From: Triplophysa rosa
Lineage: Eukaryota > Chordata > Actinopteri > Cypriniformes > Nemacheilidae
Assembly (NCBI RefSeq): GCF_024868665.1
Contig: NC_079914.1
Location: forward strand, 2,015,604-2,079,603
Length of the DNA: 64,000 bases
Direction of reading: 5' to 3'
In this document: positions 1 to 11,874 of the stretch, piece by piece
Position numbering within the stretch: the first letter of the stretch is position 1
Layout: the number at the start of each line of letters is the position of its first letter
Made by a program: the position numbers and the translations under genes
The notes under the pieces: model-generated
The model's input: the letters and a program-made list of their open reading frames with translations, nothing else
Database searches by the model: none
Told to the model about the DNA's origin: nothing

Positions 1-750
1 GGAAGCACGAGAAGCACATGTGAGCATGGAGGAAATCGGCGGAGAGATTCTAAGAAACATAAGTGAATTTGTTACCCTACCTGAACGGAAAGTTTAGCAA
101 GGTGTTTTTTTTTTAACTAAGTGTTTTGTTTTGTCTAAAAACCGGGATTGAGAACATTCCTCTCGTGAATATTGCGATGACGTCCACCGCAGCTCATCAC
201 CGCATGGATTAAGATGGCGAGCCACCCACCGAGCCTCGAACACCGTTGAGACCGTTGAAAGATTTCTAAGGATCCTTTGCTTAATTCTCCCTCGGACTGT
301 GGGATTCAACCGCGCTGGAAAACAGAGCGAATTTACATGGAGGTTTCCTTAACAGTCGCATTGTTACACATTGCTGTGCCTTGAATGACGGTAGGCCTGA
401 ACTGTTGCAATTCATGAACGCATGCATTTCATGGGACACAGATGGTTGTTTACTTCAAAATGGAGATCGGTTCTTGCAATTTCATAGACTAGTTTCTCGA
501 AATGGATACACGTGAACTGATTGGGTTTAAATCATCCTTGTTTGTATGCTTGTTGGTTTGTAATGTTGTATTGCAATTGACAATTTGTTCAATTTTGTGA
601 TTGTACTCGAAATGTAAGTTTCCTTTGGGGTTTAATGTGAGTGACGCTGTTGATTTAGATACTTAACGTTAACTGTCATAATCATAAAGAACGTGAAGAG
701 GTGAACTAAACTAACCTAGTTGCTAAATAGAAAGGAAAATAGGATCGATT
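1..750. other. Non-coding stretch, nothing recognised
   Basis: No convincing gene, repeat border or RNA is visible. Short open frames occur but none resembles a known family. The next base, 751, is an N, so this stretch may be joined artificially to the retroviral sequence that follows. Confidence 0.4.
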
Positions 751-751
751 N

Positions 752-1120
752 ATGCAAACCAACAGAACTACAAATTTGACCCCACATGAAATGCTCACGG
801 GCAGACCAATGCCAGTGCCATATTTAAGGGGCCCTTATGATGGACCGCCTTTGGAGCAGTTGCAAGTTGAATTAAGAACTTACATGAGACAATTAACTGC
901 TATACATGAGGCTATATATTCGCAGGAGCAGCGCCGAGGGCCCAGAGAGGACGAAGAAGCTCCATGTGCAATAGTTCCAGGGAGATAACGTCTATCTGAG
1001 GGTCTTCAGAAGGAGATGGAATGAGCCACGGAGAGAAGGGCCCTTACACAGTCGTACGAGCAACACTACAGCGGTACAAGTAGAAGGAAGAACACTTGGT
1101 ACCACTTGAACCATTGTACC
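752..1120 (+). pseudogene. Endogenous retrovirus integrase, C-terminal end only
   Basis: The open frame 752-988 contains the phrase NLTPHEMLTGRPMP, the usual start of the integrase C-terminal region in gamma/epsilon-type retroviruses. After a frameshift near 985 the sequence reads on as a small beta-rich domain with a W...PRREGPYTVV motif, the GPY/F-type domain that ends such integrases. The catalytic core and all of gag, protease and reverse transcriptase are missing, because the fragment begins right after the N at 751. It sits directly upstream of the env-like gene, the normal pol-env order. Retroviral origin is firm; the exact genus is inference. Confidence 0.75.
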
Positions 1121-1490
1121 AGAGTACCACAACTTCGACGACGAGGTCCTGATCAAGGCGACGGAGAAGCTGAGGAATTATCAGAGTCTTCAGACGAAAG
1201 GCAAGACCGAGATGATAGTCAGAGGACCCCCGAGAGGGTTCTCGAGCCCTGCGCCAGAATCACCTAGGGCAGCTGAGGGACAACAGGAGCAGCTCCCGCA
1301 GCACTGAGCCGGAGCAGAGGGCACAGCAGGAGAGACTCGACCAAGAGCAGGAGTCGACACAGCAGGAGCCACTGCACGAGTCAGAGCAGAGACCGCGACC
1401 GGAGCGAACGGGCCAGGAGCCAGACCAGAGCAGAGAACAGAGGCAACCAGCGGAGCATGCTGGCAGGCCTTATATACGATCCTGACATAC

Positions 1491-3239
1491 ATGGAGAACA
1501 TAGTGCAACTCGAGATAGCCGCCATAGACAGGAACCAGGCACGCCTCGACCCAGACAGACGACAGGCCAGGCACAGTGCAGGGAGAGAGATGCAGGACAA
1601 TCTGATCACGATATTGTTACTGATGAACCTGGTACAGACGATACCACAAGCCCAGGGGAACTTGATCCAGAATTATCCATTGAACAATTACTGGCAGAAG
1701 ACTTCCCAACCATCGATGTGTCAGACCTCACTTGGTCACCCCCAGACTTCGATTTGTGATGAACTACCACCATATGAGAGACTTTGGGACATTGCCATTC
1801 ACAATGAGTGGTATAGGTGGGCACGATTTACAGTGGAACAAACATACATGGACAGTTGTGTATTTTGCACCCCTTCACCATTGAGCAAACTCATCGTTGT
1901 GCCAAACCCATATGATTATAGACATTGTGCTGGACATTACACAAAACAGTGTACTAAACAGAGAAAAACTGTTCCTTTTTGTCATGCTGAATGCTTAGCC
2001 CTGGCAGGGCGAAAAAACAGAGAAAAATACTATACTCACCCATTATGGGGAAAGGAATGTATGGACATTAATATAAACCTGCCAGCAAACATGATTGAAG
2101 TTCCAGTTGTTTATGACATAGATTATACATTACAATATGAATGCTTTAATAGTACATACAAAAAGGGTGGTAACGATGTAGGATTGTTTGAAGGAAATTG
2201 CATAACTGTTTGGCATTTGGATAAAAACATGCGAAGTCAAAAGAGTGTTAAAAAACAGTGGAGTAATAAGTTTGCTTCAGCCACAATCACAGATAACTTT
2301 ACAGTAGTAGGTTGGGAAAGCTGTCCAAATATGACAACAGGATGGCCATTAATTGAATCTTACCAAACCCAAGTGAATGCTATTGCTGACTATTTTTGGT
2401 TATGTGGAGGAAGCAAACTAAGACCAACATTGCCAGAAAAATGGATAGGATTATGTGCAAGAGTAAAACTAATACAAGATGTCACTATAATTACATGGGA
2501 CCCAAATGTGAATGTGAAAAGCAAGCCCAAACATAATATTATGAAAAGAGCCTACCAAAGTGATCCAAATGTTTACTTAGATGCAATTGGTCAACCTAGA
2601 AATATTCCACACCAATTTAAAGCAAGAGATGAGGTGAGATCTGGATTTGAATCTATCCTCATATGGATAACTCCAAATAAGAACACAGAATGGATTAATT
2701 ATCTGTATTACAATCAACAGAGGTTTATTAATTTTACAAATGATGCGCTTGAAGCGCTTGGAGAACAATTAGCCCCAACAAGTAAAATGGCTTGGCAGAA
2801 TAGACAAGCCCTAAACTGGTTATTAGCTGAAAAAGGAGGAGTGTGTGTAATGTTTGGAGAAGATTGTTGTACTTATATTCCTAATAATACTGCCCCTGAT
2901 GGATCTTTTACTCATGCCATGGAAAAATTGAAAAATCTAAGAGATGAAGTAACAGCCAATGCTGGGACAGATAGGGCATTTGGAACATGGTTTGAATCCA
3001 TGTTTGGGTCATGGAGAGAATGGCTAACTCAAGCGGGAATGATAATTGTTACTGTCTTAATGATTTCTGCAGTATTACTTTGTTGTGTTATCCCTATGAT
3101 AAGATCTTTGTTGGTTAGAGCCACAGCAAAACAAATGTCATTACATGCAAAACTAAATGTGCAACATGACTCTGAAGCATTTATGTTAACTATGGTCACA
3201 GCAATGGAAAACTGTGAAGAATATGATGACAATCCATAA
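1491..3239 (+). CDS. Endogenous retroviral envelope glycoprotein (env-like), open
   Basis: This is a 582-codon open frame that looks like a full envelope precursor. Residues about 37-54 are hydrophobic and resemble a signal peptide preceded by a charged leader; a second Met at residue 34 (1590) could be the real start. The surface part is Cys-rich with a CxxC motif near the N-terminus (residues about 122-125) and many NxS/T sites. The transmembrane part has the immunosuppressive-domain-like QNRQALNWLL phrase followed by a CX6CC motif (Cys 452, 459, 460), which places it with gammaretrovirus-type envelopes. Residues about 516-537 form the membrane anchor, with a cytoplasmic tail of about 45 residues. 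I do not see a clear basic furin site. The frame is intact although its pol gene is truncated, so it may be young or retained. Expression cannot be judged from sequence. Confidence 0.8.
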   Translation: MENIVQLEIAAIDRNQARLDPDRRQARHSAGREMQDNLITILLLMNLVQTIPQAQGNLIQNYPLNNYWQKTSQPSMCQTSLGHPQTSICDELPPYERLWDIAIHNEWYRWARFTVEQTYMDSCVFCTPSPLSKLIVVPNPYDYRHCAGHYTKQCTKQRKTVPFCHAECLALAGRKNREKYYTHPLWGKECMDININLPANMIEVPVVYDIDYTLQYECFNSTYKKGGNDVGLFEGNCITVWHLDKNMRSQKSVKKQWSNKFASATITDNFTVVGWESCPNMTTGWPLIESYQTQVNAIADYFWLCGGSKLRPTLPEKWIGLCARVKLIQDVTIITWDPNVNVKSKPKHNIMKRAYQSDPNVYLDAIGQPRNIPHQFKARDEVRSGFESILIWITPNKNTEWINYLYYNQQRFINFTNDALEALGEQLAPTSKMAWQNRQALNWLLAEKGGVCVMFGEDCCTYIPNNTAPDGSFTHAMEKLKNLRDEVTANAGTDRAFGTWFESMFGSWREWLTQAGMIIVTVLMISAVLLCCVIPMIRSLLVRATAKQMSLHAKLNVQHDSEAFMLTMVTAMENCEEYDDNP

Positions 3240-4015
3240 CTGTCTAGCACACAAACAAGACAGGGGTGCCACTTTATTTTACCATTATATCTCTGTTTTT
3301 GAATAAGTAAGGGAGATAGCATAAAATTGTTTTTCCTTTTGGGGCATGCAGTATAGTTATATTCTTTTGAGACATTAATAGGCAGGAAGATAGCCTATGT
3401 TTTGTTTATTATTTTGGCAGTAACCCCTCCCCTTTAGCCCAAAAAGAAGCAATAAGTCTATTTGTTCATTTATGACCCCAAGAGAACTAACTGAGAGGGC
3501 TATGTATTATGTGCTCTCTTTATTTTCTTTTCCCCATTTTTCTTTCTATCTTTTTCTCACTCTCATCACAATCTTTAAGCAGGACAAGACTGGGGTGATC
3601 TGAATCAGAACTGCAGATTCTCAAAGCAACAGAGTTTCTGAATGACATCACGGACGTATATGAACTGATACGACGAAAGGAAATAAGATTACCATGGAAA
3701 TGATGTCTTCCACTCCAGGAAGAAGAATATTCATCAAACCGACAACAAATCTGGCATAAGAGAGTGGACAACGAGAGAAAGCCTTAACAACTAGAGGTCA
3801 TAACTTACCTATCACGGAGTGGGAATACGTGTGTGCGCATTACCCAAGGAACTAGAACTGTGAGTAGGAGCACGAGGGCAAAGTGCCAGTGGAAGAACTA
3901 CCCTCATATAGAGAGGGTGGGGGCCACCCACTGGACGAACATAGTTAGCTTAAAGATATTAGTTACCCTGCAGTGACTCCTTTAGTGACCTCACCCATTT
4001 CAGAGACTTTTCCAT
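3240..4015 (+). other. Retroviral region downstream of env, no clear gene
   Basis: The stretch carries a pyrimidine-rich run followed by AG near 3520-3580 that could be a splice acceptor. Just after it is a short 33-codon frame (about 3600-3700) rich in charged residues. Nothing is recognisable. It connects the open env gene with the two short ORFs downstream and is probably part of the same provirus or of a second one. Confidence 0.35.
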
Positions 4016-4384
4016 ATGTGGCATCACGTTGTACCATTGACAACTCAAGATCATTTATTACGTAATATAAAGACATCACACTCTAGAACTTTTCCATTTA
4101 GTCCAACAAATTTTTGGTCAACTTCTTTTTTGGCAAATACTCATAGATCAAGGGACATCGACAGAATATTGGCAAATGACGACAGCATATTAGCAGTCTT
4201 TGCAACAATTGCAGAAAAGTCTACAGACAATGAAGCGCAATTAGGAAGAACATATATTGTTGGAGAAGCAAGAAAAAACCTTCGACCAGTATTGGACAGA
4301 GCAACTGGCTATATAACCTTGGAATATACGGACATCGATACACGGCTTTGGAAATACTTTACTGAATATTACCCTAATAATTGA
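4016..4384 (+). CDS. Unrecognised ORF inside the retroviral region
   Basis: This 122-codon frame has no family resemblance I recognise. Its middle holds an acidic-hydrophobic stretch, NDDSILAVFATIAEKSTDNE, and the C-terminus is aromatic and acidic (DTRLWKYFTEYY). It lies between the open env and the second, ruined env. The next ORF contains a similar phrase (HDNAILAVGIT), which suggests that the two are diverged duplicates or two exons of one accessory protein. Epsilonretroviruses of fish carry accessory genes downstream of env, but no cyclin-like or other known motif is seen here. The start Met is arbitrary. Confidence 0.35.
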   Translation: MWHHVVPLTTQDHLLRNIKTSHSRTFPFSPTNFWSTSFLANTHRSRDIDRILANDDSILAVFATIAEKSTDNEAQLGRTYIVGEARKNLRPVLDRATGYITLEYTDIDTRLWKYFTEYYPNN

Positions 4385-4408
4385 CCTGATAAACATTGTA
4401 TGTGACGA

Positions 4409-4714
4409 ATGTCATCTGCCTTCGAACAATTTGCTGAAAAATTCAGACCTGATCATACGGATGACACCCCTCACCGAAAACCCCCTGCAGACCGAATAAG
4501 AGGGACATCGCTCTATTTTCCAATTAGGGAGGAAGGTACTGAGAGGCCGTGTTATCAAGAACTAGTGAATTCTGGTTATGTGTCTACATTTCAAGATCAT
4601 CCGGAACATTTAGAGTCGCTGAAATTGGTGCCACATGATAATGCTATATTGGCTGTAGGTATTACTTCAACACAGGATGATTCATGGACTGAAGGAGACC
4701 AAGTTGGACTTTAA
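4409..4714 (+). CDS. Second unrecognised ORF inside the retroviral region
   Basis: This 101-codon frame starts 25 bases after the previous ORF stops. It is rich in Pro, Asp and Glu. Residues about 73-90 repeat the D/H-N/D-x-ILAV pattern of the upstream ORF, followed by an acidic serine/threonine tail. It has no signal peptide, no membrane segment and no recognised domain. It may be an accessory retroviral ORF or an env-leader remnant; neither is demonstrated. Confidence 0.3.
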   Translation: MSSAFEQFAEKFRPDHTDDTPHRKPPADRIRGTSLYFPIREEGTERPCYQELVNSGYVSTFQDHPEHLESLKLVPHDNAILAVGITSTQDDSWTEGDQVGL

Positions 4715-5099
4715 GTGTGTGCACTCAATATTTGCTTTGGCCCTCAATTAACCTGAACACAGGAATTTTGAAATTTAAACCACATAATTGTCATACACGA
4801 TTTAAAGCAGAATCTAGATAAAACCAGGTCAGTGGATGATTTTTATTATCCACTGAAGGATATGAATTGAATTGAATCTTACTAAAATTAAACCTTGCAA
4901 ATAACAATATGGAGGGCAGAAGACACCCATGCATCCTATGAGACTTCGAAGATTGTGTGGAGAGCGAGACATAGCATCTTTGTTGATCATTTTGACATGT
5001 GTGATCATAATACCAATTATTATGAGAAAGATTACTGAGAGGAACTTTCAGATACCCATTTCAAGGACAACATAACTCTACGCAAAGACATGGATATGG

Positions 5100-6330
5100 A
5101 TTTAACGATACAGACTTTTTGAATACTACCTTGGAGCAGGCTGACCCAGGAGTAAATGCTCTGCATCTGACCATTTGTTCCCAGGTCAGTTGGTTCCAGA
5201 GTCTGCGGCAAAACACCGAAAAAAGCGACAGAGTACAACTATACAACAGAGGAATCATGGATGGATCTCCCTAATCCCCCTCATCCCTATGCTACCAACA
5301 TGTGGTGGAGATTTACTAATCATACAGTCAAGATGTATGCTTCCAGAAACTGTTATGTTTGTGCCCAATTTCCTCATAGTGCGTTGGAGGAGACTGGTGG
5401 CCACATCAGACCTAAATACAAACATTTGAATAGCTAAGTTGCAGTGCAGCTGGATACTAAGACCAAAGACCAAGAGTTATGTGATCGAAATGGATACTTG
5501 GAATCAATATTCCCCAAAAGACTTTTGCTCAGATTGCGATGTTAAGCTATACCAGTAAACTCATCTGTTATGAGCGACCTCAGGAGTCCAGGAGTTCAAA
5601 AACTCAGGAGAACAATTCTTGGGAAATTACCAGAGAAAAAGTGTCAGATATCTACAAGCAAACAAATGCAACTATGAGGCAAAATTGTATGTCATGTCTT
5701 CGAACAGCAGATCAAGGAATCCTAAACCTGGCTACTAATACCCATGAAGTACCACAACCACTTGTGGCCTACCATATCTTTTGACTTCAGAGAAGGAGAG
5801 AAAATGTCCATTATGTCAACTGTGCATGTTCCAGATCAACAAGGTACAGGTGTGTTGAGGGACACTATTGGCTGTGTGGCTATCGTGTGTACTTATCCTT
5901 ACCAGAGGGGTGGACAGGACTTTGTGCTTTGTCCAACTCATGTGTGCCATTATCTTACCACATCGATCAATGGAGAATCAACAACGGAAAGAAGAGACCT
6001 AATCAACTTCATGAGAGAAAGCCCAGTGCAAAGAATCATCACATATGGACTAATGCTGAGAAGCTTGTTGCTGCTTTCTCCCAGCACTGGGAATGGAATC
6101 ACTATGGAAGAAGTGGAAATCACCAGATATGAGCTGTCTTCATTATCAACACACGAAAATATGATGGAAGGAATCAGAGAGGAACTGCGAGGAATAAGAC
6201 TTACTGTCTCCAGAACGGATGTTTTGGATCAACTCACTGCAGCCAAGGAGGTGTTTGTGTTATGGTAGGAGAGACTTGTTGTACCTACATACCAGACATG
6301 ACGCGGATACATCTTATCAACAAGGAATAG
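5100..6330 (+). pseudogene. Second env-like gene, broken by frameshifts and stops
   Basis: Fragments of an envelope gene lie in order but in different frames. Around 5250-5430 there is a surface-subunit piece with a W-W-R-F-T start and a CxxC motif, matching the layout of the first env. About 5880-6000 reads as a Cys-rich piece with LPEGWTGLC. About 6250-6290 shows a CX6CC motif followed by TYIP, the same transmembrane signature as the upstream env. Several stops and frame changes separate them, and no membrane anchor is recognisable. It is clearly related to, but not a recent copy of, the 1491-3239 gene. Confidence 0.65.
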
Positions 6331-6823
6331 AGAATATTACATTGTTGCTACAATGATTGCAAAGAATGAAGTGAACACAGACTCTTCCATTTGGACTGGT
6401 TTAACAACATATTCCTAATCTGCATAACATATTGATTGTTGCTGCGTGTATTATATCACCAATTTGATATTGTTATGTTTTTGGCCTTGCATAATGCAGG
6501 CATGTAAGAGAGTTATTCCATCTGGTCCTCATCATCAGATGATGGTCTATCAGTCAGTGATGATCAACTCTTTGCAATTGATTAACTCTTTGCAGTTGAG
6601 TAAGAAAAGTTACTAAGTAATTGGTTAAAAGCAGGTGTTATCCGTGTTACGAGATGACCAAGATGGGTCAGTTGGATTTTTATCTTTTATAGTTGCATCA
6701 TACCTACAATAAGTATAATCATTGATATTGATTCATTTTGCTCATGCAGATATATTCTTCTTTGTAGTAGATATTCCTCTTAAATTGTAGACTTAATCAT
6801 GTGTGGGACTCTTATGGAGCCCC

Positions 6824-6832
6824 AAAGGGGGG
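6824..6832 (+). other. Candidate retroviral polypurine tract
   Basis: The run aaagggggg is followed directly by aatatattg. This has the arrangement of the plus-strand primer of gammaretroviruses just before U3. It is the only good polypurine tract seen after either env gene, so it probably marks the 3' LTR of the provirus carrying the second env. Confidence 0.5.
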
Positions 6833-7510
6833 AATATATTGTGCATAAATCTGATCATTTTTTGATGCATATGTACATTTTGGGCTGTTGTACACCCACT
6901 TATAAGAAGTATTCATAGGAATGATATTACCATAGATGTGTTAATAATCAGACCAATAACTATTATACAAGTGAATATATGAAGATGATTTAATGATTTA
7001 ATGACATAATCAGTATACTTAAGCATTGATTGAGTGTTGTTTGAACATATAAGTATATTTTTAATCGTTTTAACCAAGTATAGACCAGATTTCAGCAATA
7101 TAAAATTCAGTGATGTCTTTGGATCTGTTTAAGGCCTGACCTAGATAAAGTTCAAAAGGTTGAACATGTGTTCACTTTGTGGCCTGAAAACTGGTACCAA
7201 CGGAAAACTTATTTTTAAAAACCAAGTTAAGGTCACATTCCACTATTAGATACAAACCTTGTTGCCTAGAAAATAATAGTGGCAGACGAGAATGATTGGA
7301 TAATAAAAAAAAAAGTAAATTCAAAAGTATTTATTAGAAAGTTCATCCTGCCATTCCGTGTTTCGTGATGCTACCATGCTGTGATATCCATTCCTAACGT
7401 TAGCAGGGGAATTCCTGTCCATCACTAATTACTCGTCACCTGATTGCTTTGTCGGGTGTATTGATACTCTCATTGTTCTGCCTGATCTAACTACACACTG
7501 CCCGGGAACA
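6833..7510 (+). repeat. Candidate 3' LTR of the endogenous retrovirus
   Basis: The stretch starts directly after the polypurine tract and contains A-rich sequence with AATAAA-like runs (about 7300). It then becomes a T-rich region reminiscent of U5 and ends with cccgggaaca near 7510. The 5' LTR is outside or lost, so neither identity between LTRs nor the exact 3' end can be checked here. Confidence 0.4.
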
Positions 7511-8639
7511 GAAACTGCTATTGCAAGCGCTAAACGACAAAAAGCAAATGCAGATCACTTTAGCACGTCTTGCAGCCCTCATTGCTCATTAACGTGAGTG
7601 TAAGATCCGAAGACAAGATCAAGACAAGTGCAGACAGCGGTAAGGGGTTAATCAGCACAATTTTAATAAATTAATTTAAGCAACAAAAAGCTACTGTGGG
7701 GTGTAATTTTAGTATACAATAGTCAGTGAAATCAGCAGACTATAAATCTAACAATAGACTAAAACAATCACAACTATCAAAATCTATAACTAATCAGACA
7801 GAACTGATCACATTTTATCAAAACGAACAGTACAATGAAAGAGAACAGTAAGCAACATTTAAGATAAATAAGGACAGGTGCAGGAATAACTATTAACCAA
7901 ACAGATAACAAGTAAGCAAAATGAGACCGAGGAGTAAGGAATACAAAATCTAGACTCTCTCACATAAGACACGGAAGACGGTTCTGATTGTTCTGCCACT
8001 AGGTCAAGAGAATCGCATTACGACAAGGCTGCGTGCGCAGAACCATGACATATTCTCTGTGCATATTTTTCCTATACAAATTTTCTTTTTCTTGCGTGTG
8101 ACTATTAAAATCAATATCAATATCCTTTAATAATGAAACAAATGGAAGTGATTTGGCAAGTCAACTGGAAGGTTACATTTGCCAGCATTGCAAAGAACCA
8201 ACAGGAAAAGAGTGACTGCCCTCAGTGCCCTGTAGTAGCATACAGAATGCAGTAAATTAATGCAGACTTTTTTTGCACATAGCACTGGAGCTAGAGAGGT
8301 TTAAAGCTATTATAGTTCACTAAAGTATTTTTTGTCTGAGTGTTCAATTTAACGGGACTTTGATTTTGACGGGTCTTTGGCTAGACCCTTGAGTTTTTGT
8401 GTTTGCCGATAGCTTCACTCAAACAGTAAACGCTCGTAAAATAAACTCTCAGAGCAACTCTGCAGATGAAGTTCTTGTGTTCATATCCTCATACAGTGCA
8501 GACGCAGATAAATCCTCAACCATCACTCATGTTGTACGTTAAACTGTGCACATAATTCATTCAGACACGCAGAACAGCCAGATGACATTTAAATAACAGG
8601 ATTCCGCTCCGCATCTAGGTTAAAGCATCAGACGAAATA
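7511..8639. other. Intergenic, nothing recognised
   Basis: AT-rich unique-looking sequence without a supported gene or element border. Confidence 0.4.
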
Positions 8640-8890
8640 ACGTTATAACATTTCGTCTCGTCTCGTTTTGGTCAACGAAAATGAAGAGACATTTTAGCAT
8701 AGTTTTTATTTTGTAAACCACATTTAGTCTCGTTTTTATTCGTCAACAATATTGCATTATACAGTTAATTATAGTCATCGTCACATGACCAGCATTTACG
8801 TTGCGTCTCGTCTCGTTTTCGTCACGTGATAAAGGTTCGTTGACGACCATATTTAGTCATAATTTTCGTTGACGAAAGCAACACTAATAA
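8640..8890. repeat. Non-autonomous DNA transposon fragment (tcgttgacga family)
   Basis: Repeated cgtctcgtttt / gtcaacgaaa words occur in both orientations, and one clear end reads ttcgttgacgaaagcaacacta. This is a widespread teleost interspersed element, probably a hAT-type MITE. The other terminus and the target duplication are not clear. Confidence 0.4.
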
Positions 8891-11736
8891 ATACTATGCA
8901 TCATCAGCATTTACAGGACATGTATTGTGTTTGAAGCAGTCAAATAACTTAGATCTCAACTAGGAGCTTATTGACAAATGCTCTGATTTTAACCTACTCT
9001 CCCATGTGCTTCTGTTTATATGACGTAGCTGCAATCTCAATAAACATTCTTTTTATTTTCCTCGCATGATCTTGTTTTAATTTGAGATAGAAAATGCTGG
9101 ATTTTGTGGAATTGTGGAAACGTTCATTTGTTAATACGAGACAGAAAAACTGATATTTTACCCAAGCAAACTTCTTGAGCAGGCCTGATAAAATAGACAA
9201 GATAAAAATAGACAGCACTTTCTTTAGAACCCGACTAGACCCGAAACGTCTTGTGCAGCCTGCAGCCAAGCAAGATACCTCACGGCGTTAGGATCTATAC
9301 AGCTGTAAGATGGTTTTTAAGCGCAAAGATAAAAACTTTTGTTGCATGCTGTGTGCGTTTCCCAATAATGTGCCACACACGAACATGCGAGTATGACTAC
9401 ACGCCAATTGCTTGAGTTGCTGTCTGTTCATTAAATGCTAAAATGTCAATCACTCACGGTATATTAACCTAATTGTCTTGTAAAGTTTGGCGTAACAAAT
9501 ATTTGTTGTTTACCTAACCTTAAAATGTATTTAATTCGTGTCTTTCGGGGCGATTGGTAAAAGCACATTCAATATAAATTACCAGAGACCCGTTGCCATA
9601 TCGGACACGACCTGTACCCAAGGCATATTTTGTCAACATTTTAGACCCGATGCCGCTGGGACACATGAGGACCTCTCTAACATACACCTCAACGCAAATC
9701 AGTTTGCATGGCCGAGCAGTGAAAAAATATATTTAATTACTGGTCAGAAAACAATATGAGTGCTCCATGGCAATATACACAACTATCTGTAGATGTTGCT
9801 ATTTGGCGCATTGTATTTTGTATACTTTTATATTAGGCTATAGCCTTTTTTTTAATTAGCTTACCCAATACTAATATAACATCAAAACGAAATTACGATT
9901 TAGTATAATAATTTTTTGCTCACATAAATTTTTGCTAATTCAATGCTCACATAAGTCAACATATTGTTACATTTATGCATTTTAAATGACAGAAATACAC
10001 TGAAACCACGTTGGAGAAAGCACTTAATGTACGTGTCTAAAATGTATGTGTACAGTTCAGTTAAATGATCAAATTTACCCTCTTTAAACTTATGCTAAAC
10101 ATTTAGCTGAATATCCACAACATGTATGGTGGCATGGTGGAACAAAAACGTTATAAGCTTGCAAGATTTGCTAAGTGCCTTTAGCCTACTCTGTCCCATT
10201 AGCGTCCACGGACCACGCCATCTCGGCCGGTGTACCATGCTAAAACGCTTAATGTTGCTTAATCTTCAGACCAGATGACTAAAATTAGTATAGCCTACAC
10301 CTTTTTTAATAACCTTAGGCTACAGAAATGCGGAAGAGCCATAAATATGAATGCAAAAAGCACAAAATGACACAATAAGAATTTTAGCATGTCCCGCCGT
10401 ATTTCTCACATAATACCAGAACTAGGTATAGGTGTCTTTATTGTTGCAGTGTTTCAGTTTGTTTTTTTATTCATTCGTTCATACAATAGGTTATAATTGG
10501 CTTTATTTTGTTTGCGTTCTGAGATTTCAGATGAAAAGTATAGGCATAATTATTTCCATTGATATTTCTCTTTTAAGTGGTGTAGTTATTCGTTTGTTTA
10601 AGTTACATTTATATCCTACATTTACTAAATATTTTACAATTACGTTTTTAAGAAAAGACTGTTATTTATATTGTAGATTATTTTACGTTCTGATGAAAAA
10701 TTGTTCACGGATTGTTCTTATATCTGTTTGCACTACTATTTCAGTTAGCCTACTACTATTGTCTGTTTAAAAAGTATAATTATTGCTATTTTCCTATTTA
10801 GTTTTAATCCGAAATAAAATGTTTTATTTGAATTTAAATGTTAAATTTATTGTGTTATGTACCTAATGTAATGCTTTAAAATCTTGTTGTCTTGTTTTCT
10901 GGCACATTTAATGAGATACCATTGCATGTGTCATTCAAATAGCTTCATGCAATTAGCTTATTTTATTCAAACACAGTATGATTCAGTAATTCACCGTAAC
11001 ATATACAATTTTCCTCATCCCCTAAACTCAAACCATTATTTGATGACTTAAGATCGTGCTTATAAAAAGCACGATCTGAAAACTGAAATATTTTTTCAGT
11101 TAGTGCTATTCAGCACGTCTTTTTGCTTCAAACACATTTGTCTCTATTTTACTTCCATATATATCTATGCTGCAGATCCTCCTATTGTAGGCGTGACGAA
11201 ATTGTAAGTATAGTTGAATATAAAACTTTACAGACTTAATAGTGTAAACAATAAATTAACAACAAACAACAGCACAGCTGAAAAACACGTGTTGAGTAGA
11301 ACTTCCTGGATGGACAAACCCACGTGGACTTCACATTACACATCCTAGGAAACAAATATGGAGGGAATGCGATGGTATAATTACGTTCATTTCCAAAAAT
11401 ATGCTGTAGTTTAAATTGAACAACATAAATCCCGTCTCGCACTCCTGCACGAGTCAAACTAACGTAGATCTAGAGAGGCGTTTCGCATGAAGCTAACGGG
11501 GCAGCTAATACACCAGATTCTCTGAATAACCGATAAACCGAGAACACATCTAAATCAGTTCATATAAGACCACTCTAAACTGTCGTTAAAAACGACTTGT
11601 ACGTTATGAGCTTTAATCTGTATGGCTAAAATGATCGTAGACCTTATAAACGGTAGGAAAAGCAACATGAACAACATCTCATTTAATATAAAATAAATGT
11701 CTGATATTTGGTGAGAAATGTTAGCAGATATCTTAC
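8891..11736. other. Intergenic, nothing firmly recognised
   Basis: AT-rich DNA with short scattered open frames lacking any family signature. A small palindrome lies at 11050-11080 (cgtgcttataaaaagcacg). No splice-bounded coding exon was found, including a deliberate search for nucleolin exons on the minus strand downstream of the exon at 11737. Confidence 0.4.
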
Positions 11737-11754
11737 CTTGGCTAGATTCACCAT
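11737..11754 (-). pseudogene. Orphan nucleolin first exon (MVNLAK)
   Basis: On the minus strand an ATG is followed by five codons giving MVNLAK and then a GTAAGA donor. Vertebrate nucleolin begins MVKLAK and splices at this point. The exon and its 5' flank (gcgaa...cgctaaagcagat on the plus strand, to about 11785) match the first exon of the large nucleolin-like gene at 62945-62962 and its flank. No further nucleolin exon is visible downstream on this strand before the window ends, so it is either the start of a gene broken by later insertions or a left-over duplicate promoter-exon. Confidence 0.65.
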
Positions 11755-11874
11755 GATTAAACGCTATTCTTCGCTAAAGCAGATCAATGAAAATGCCACG
11801 CTAGTTAAACACACGTGCTGCTCTGAACGACAGAGATGAGCTCTCGACCTGCGATATGAGCGCCGCCAAAAAAG

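Noticed and set aside
1190..1609. Minus-strand frame opposite the env leader
   Set aside because: Antisense of GC-rich retroviral sequence with no domain.
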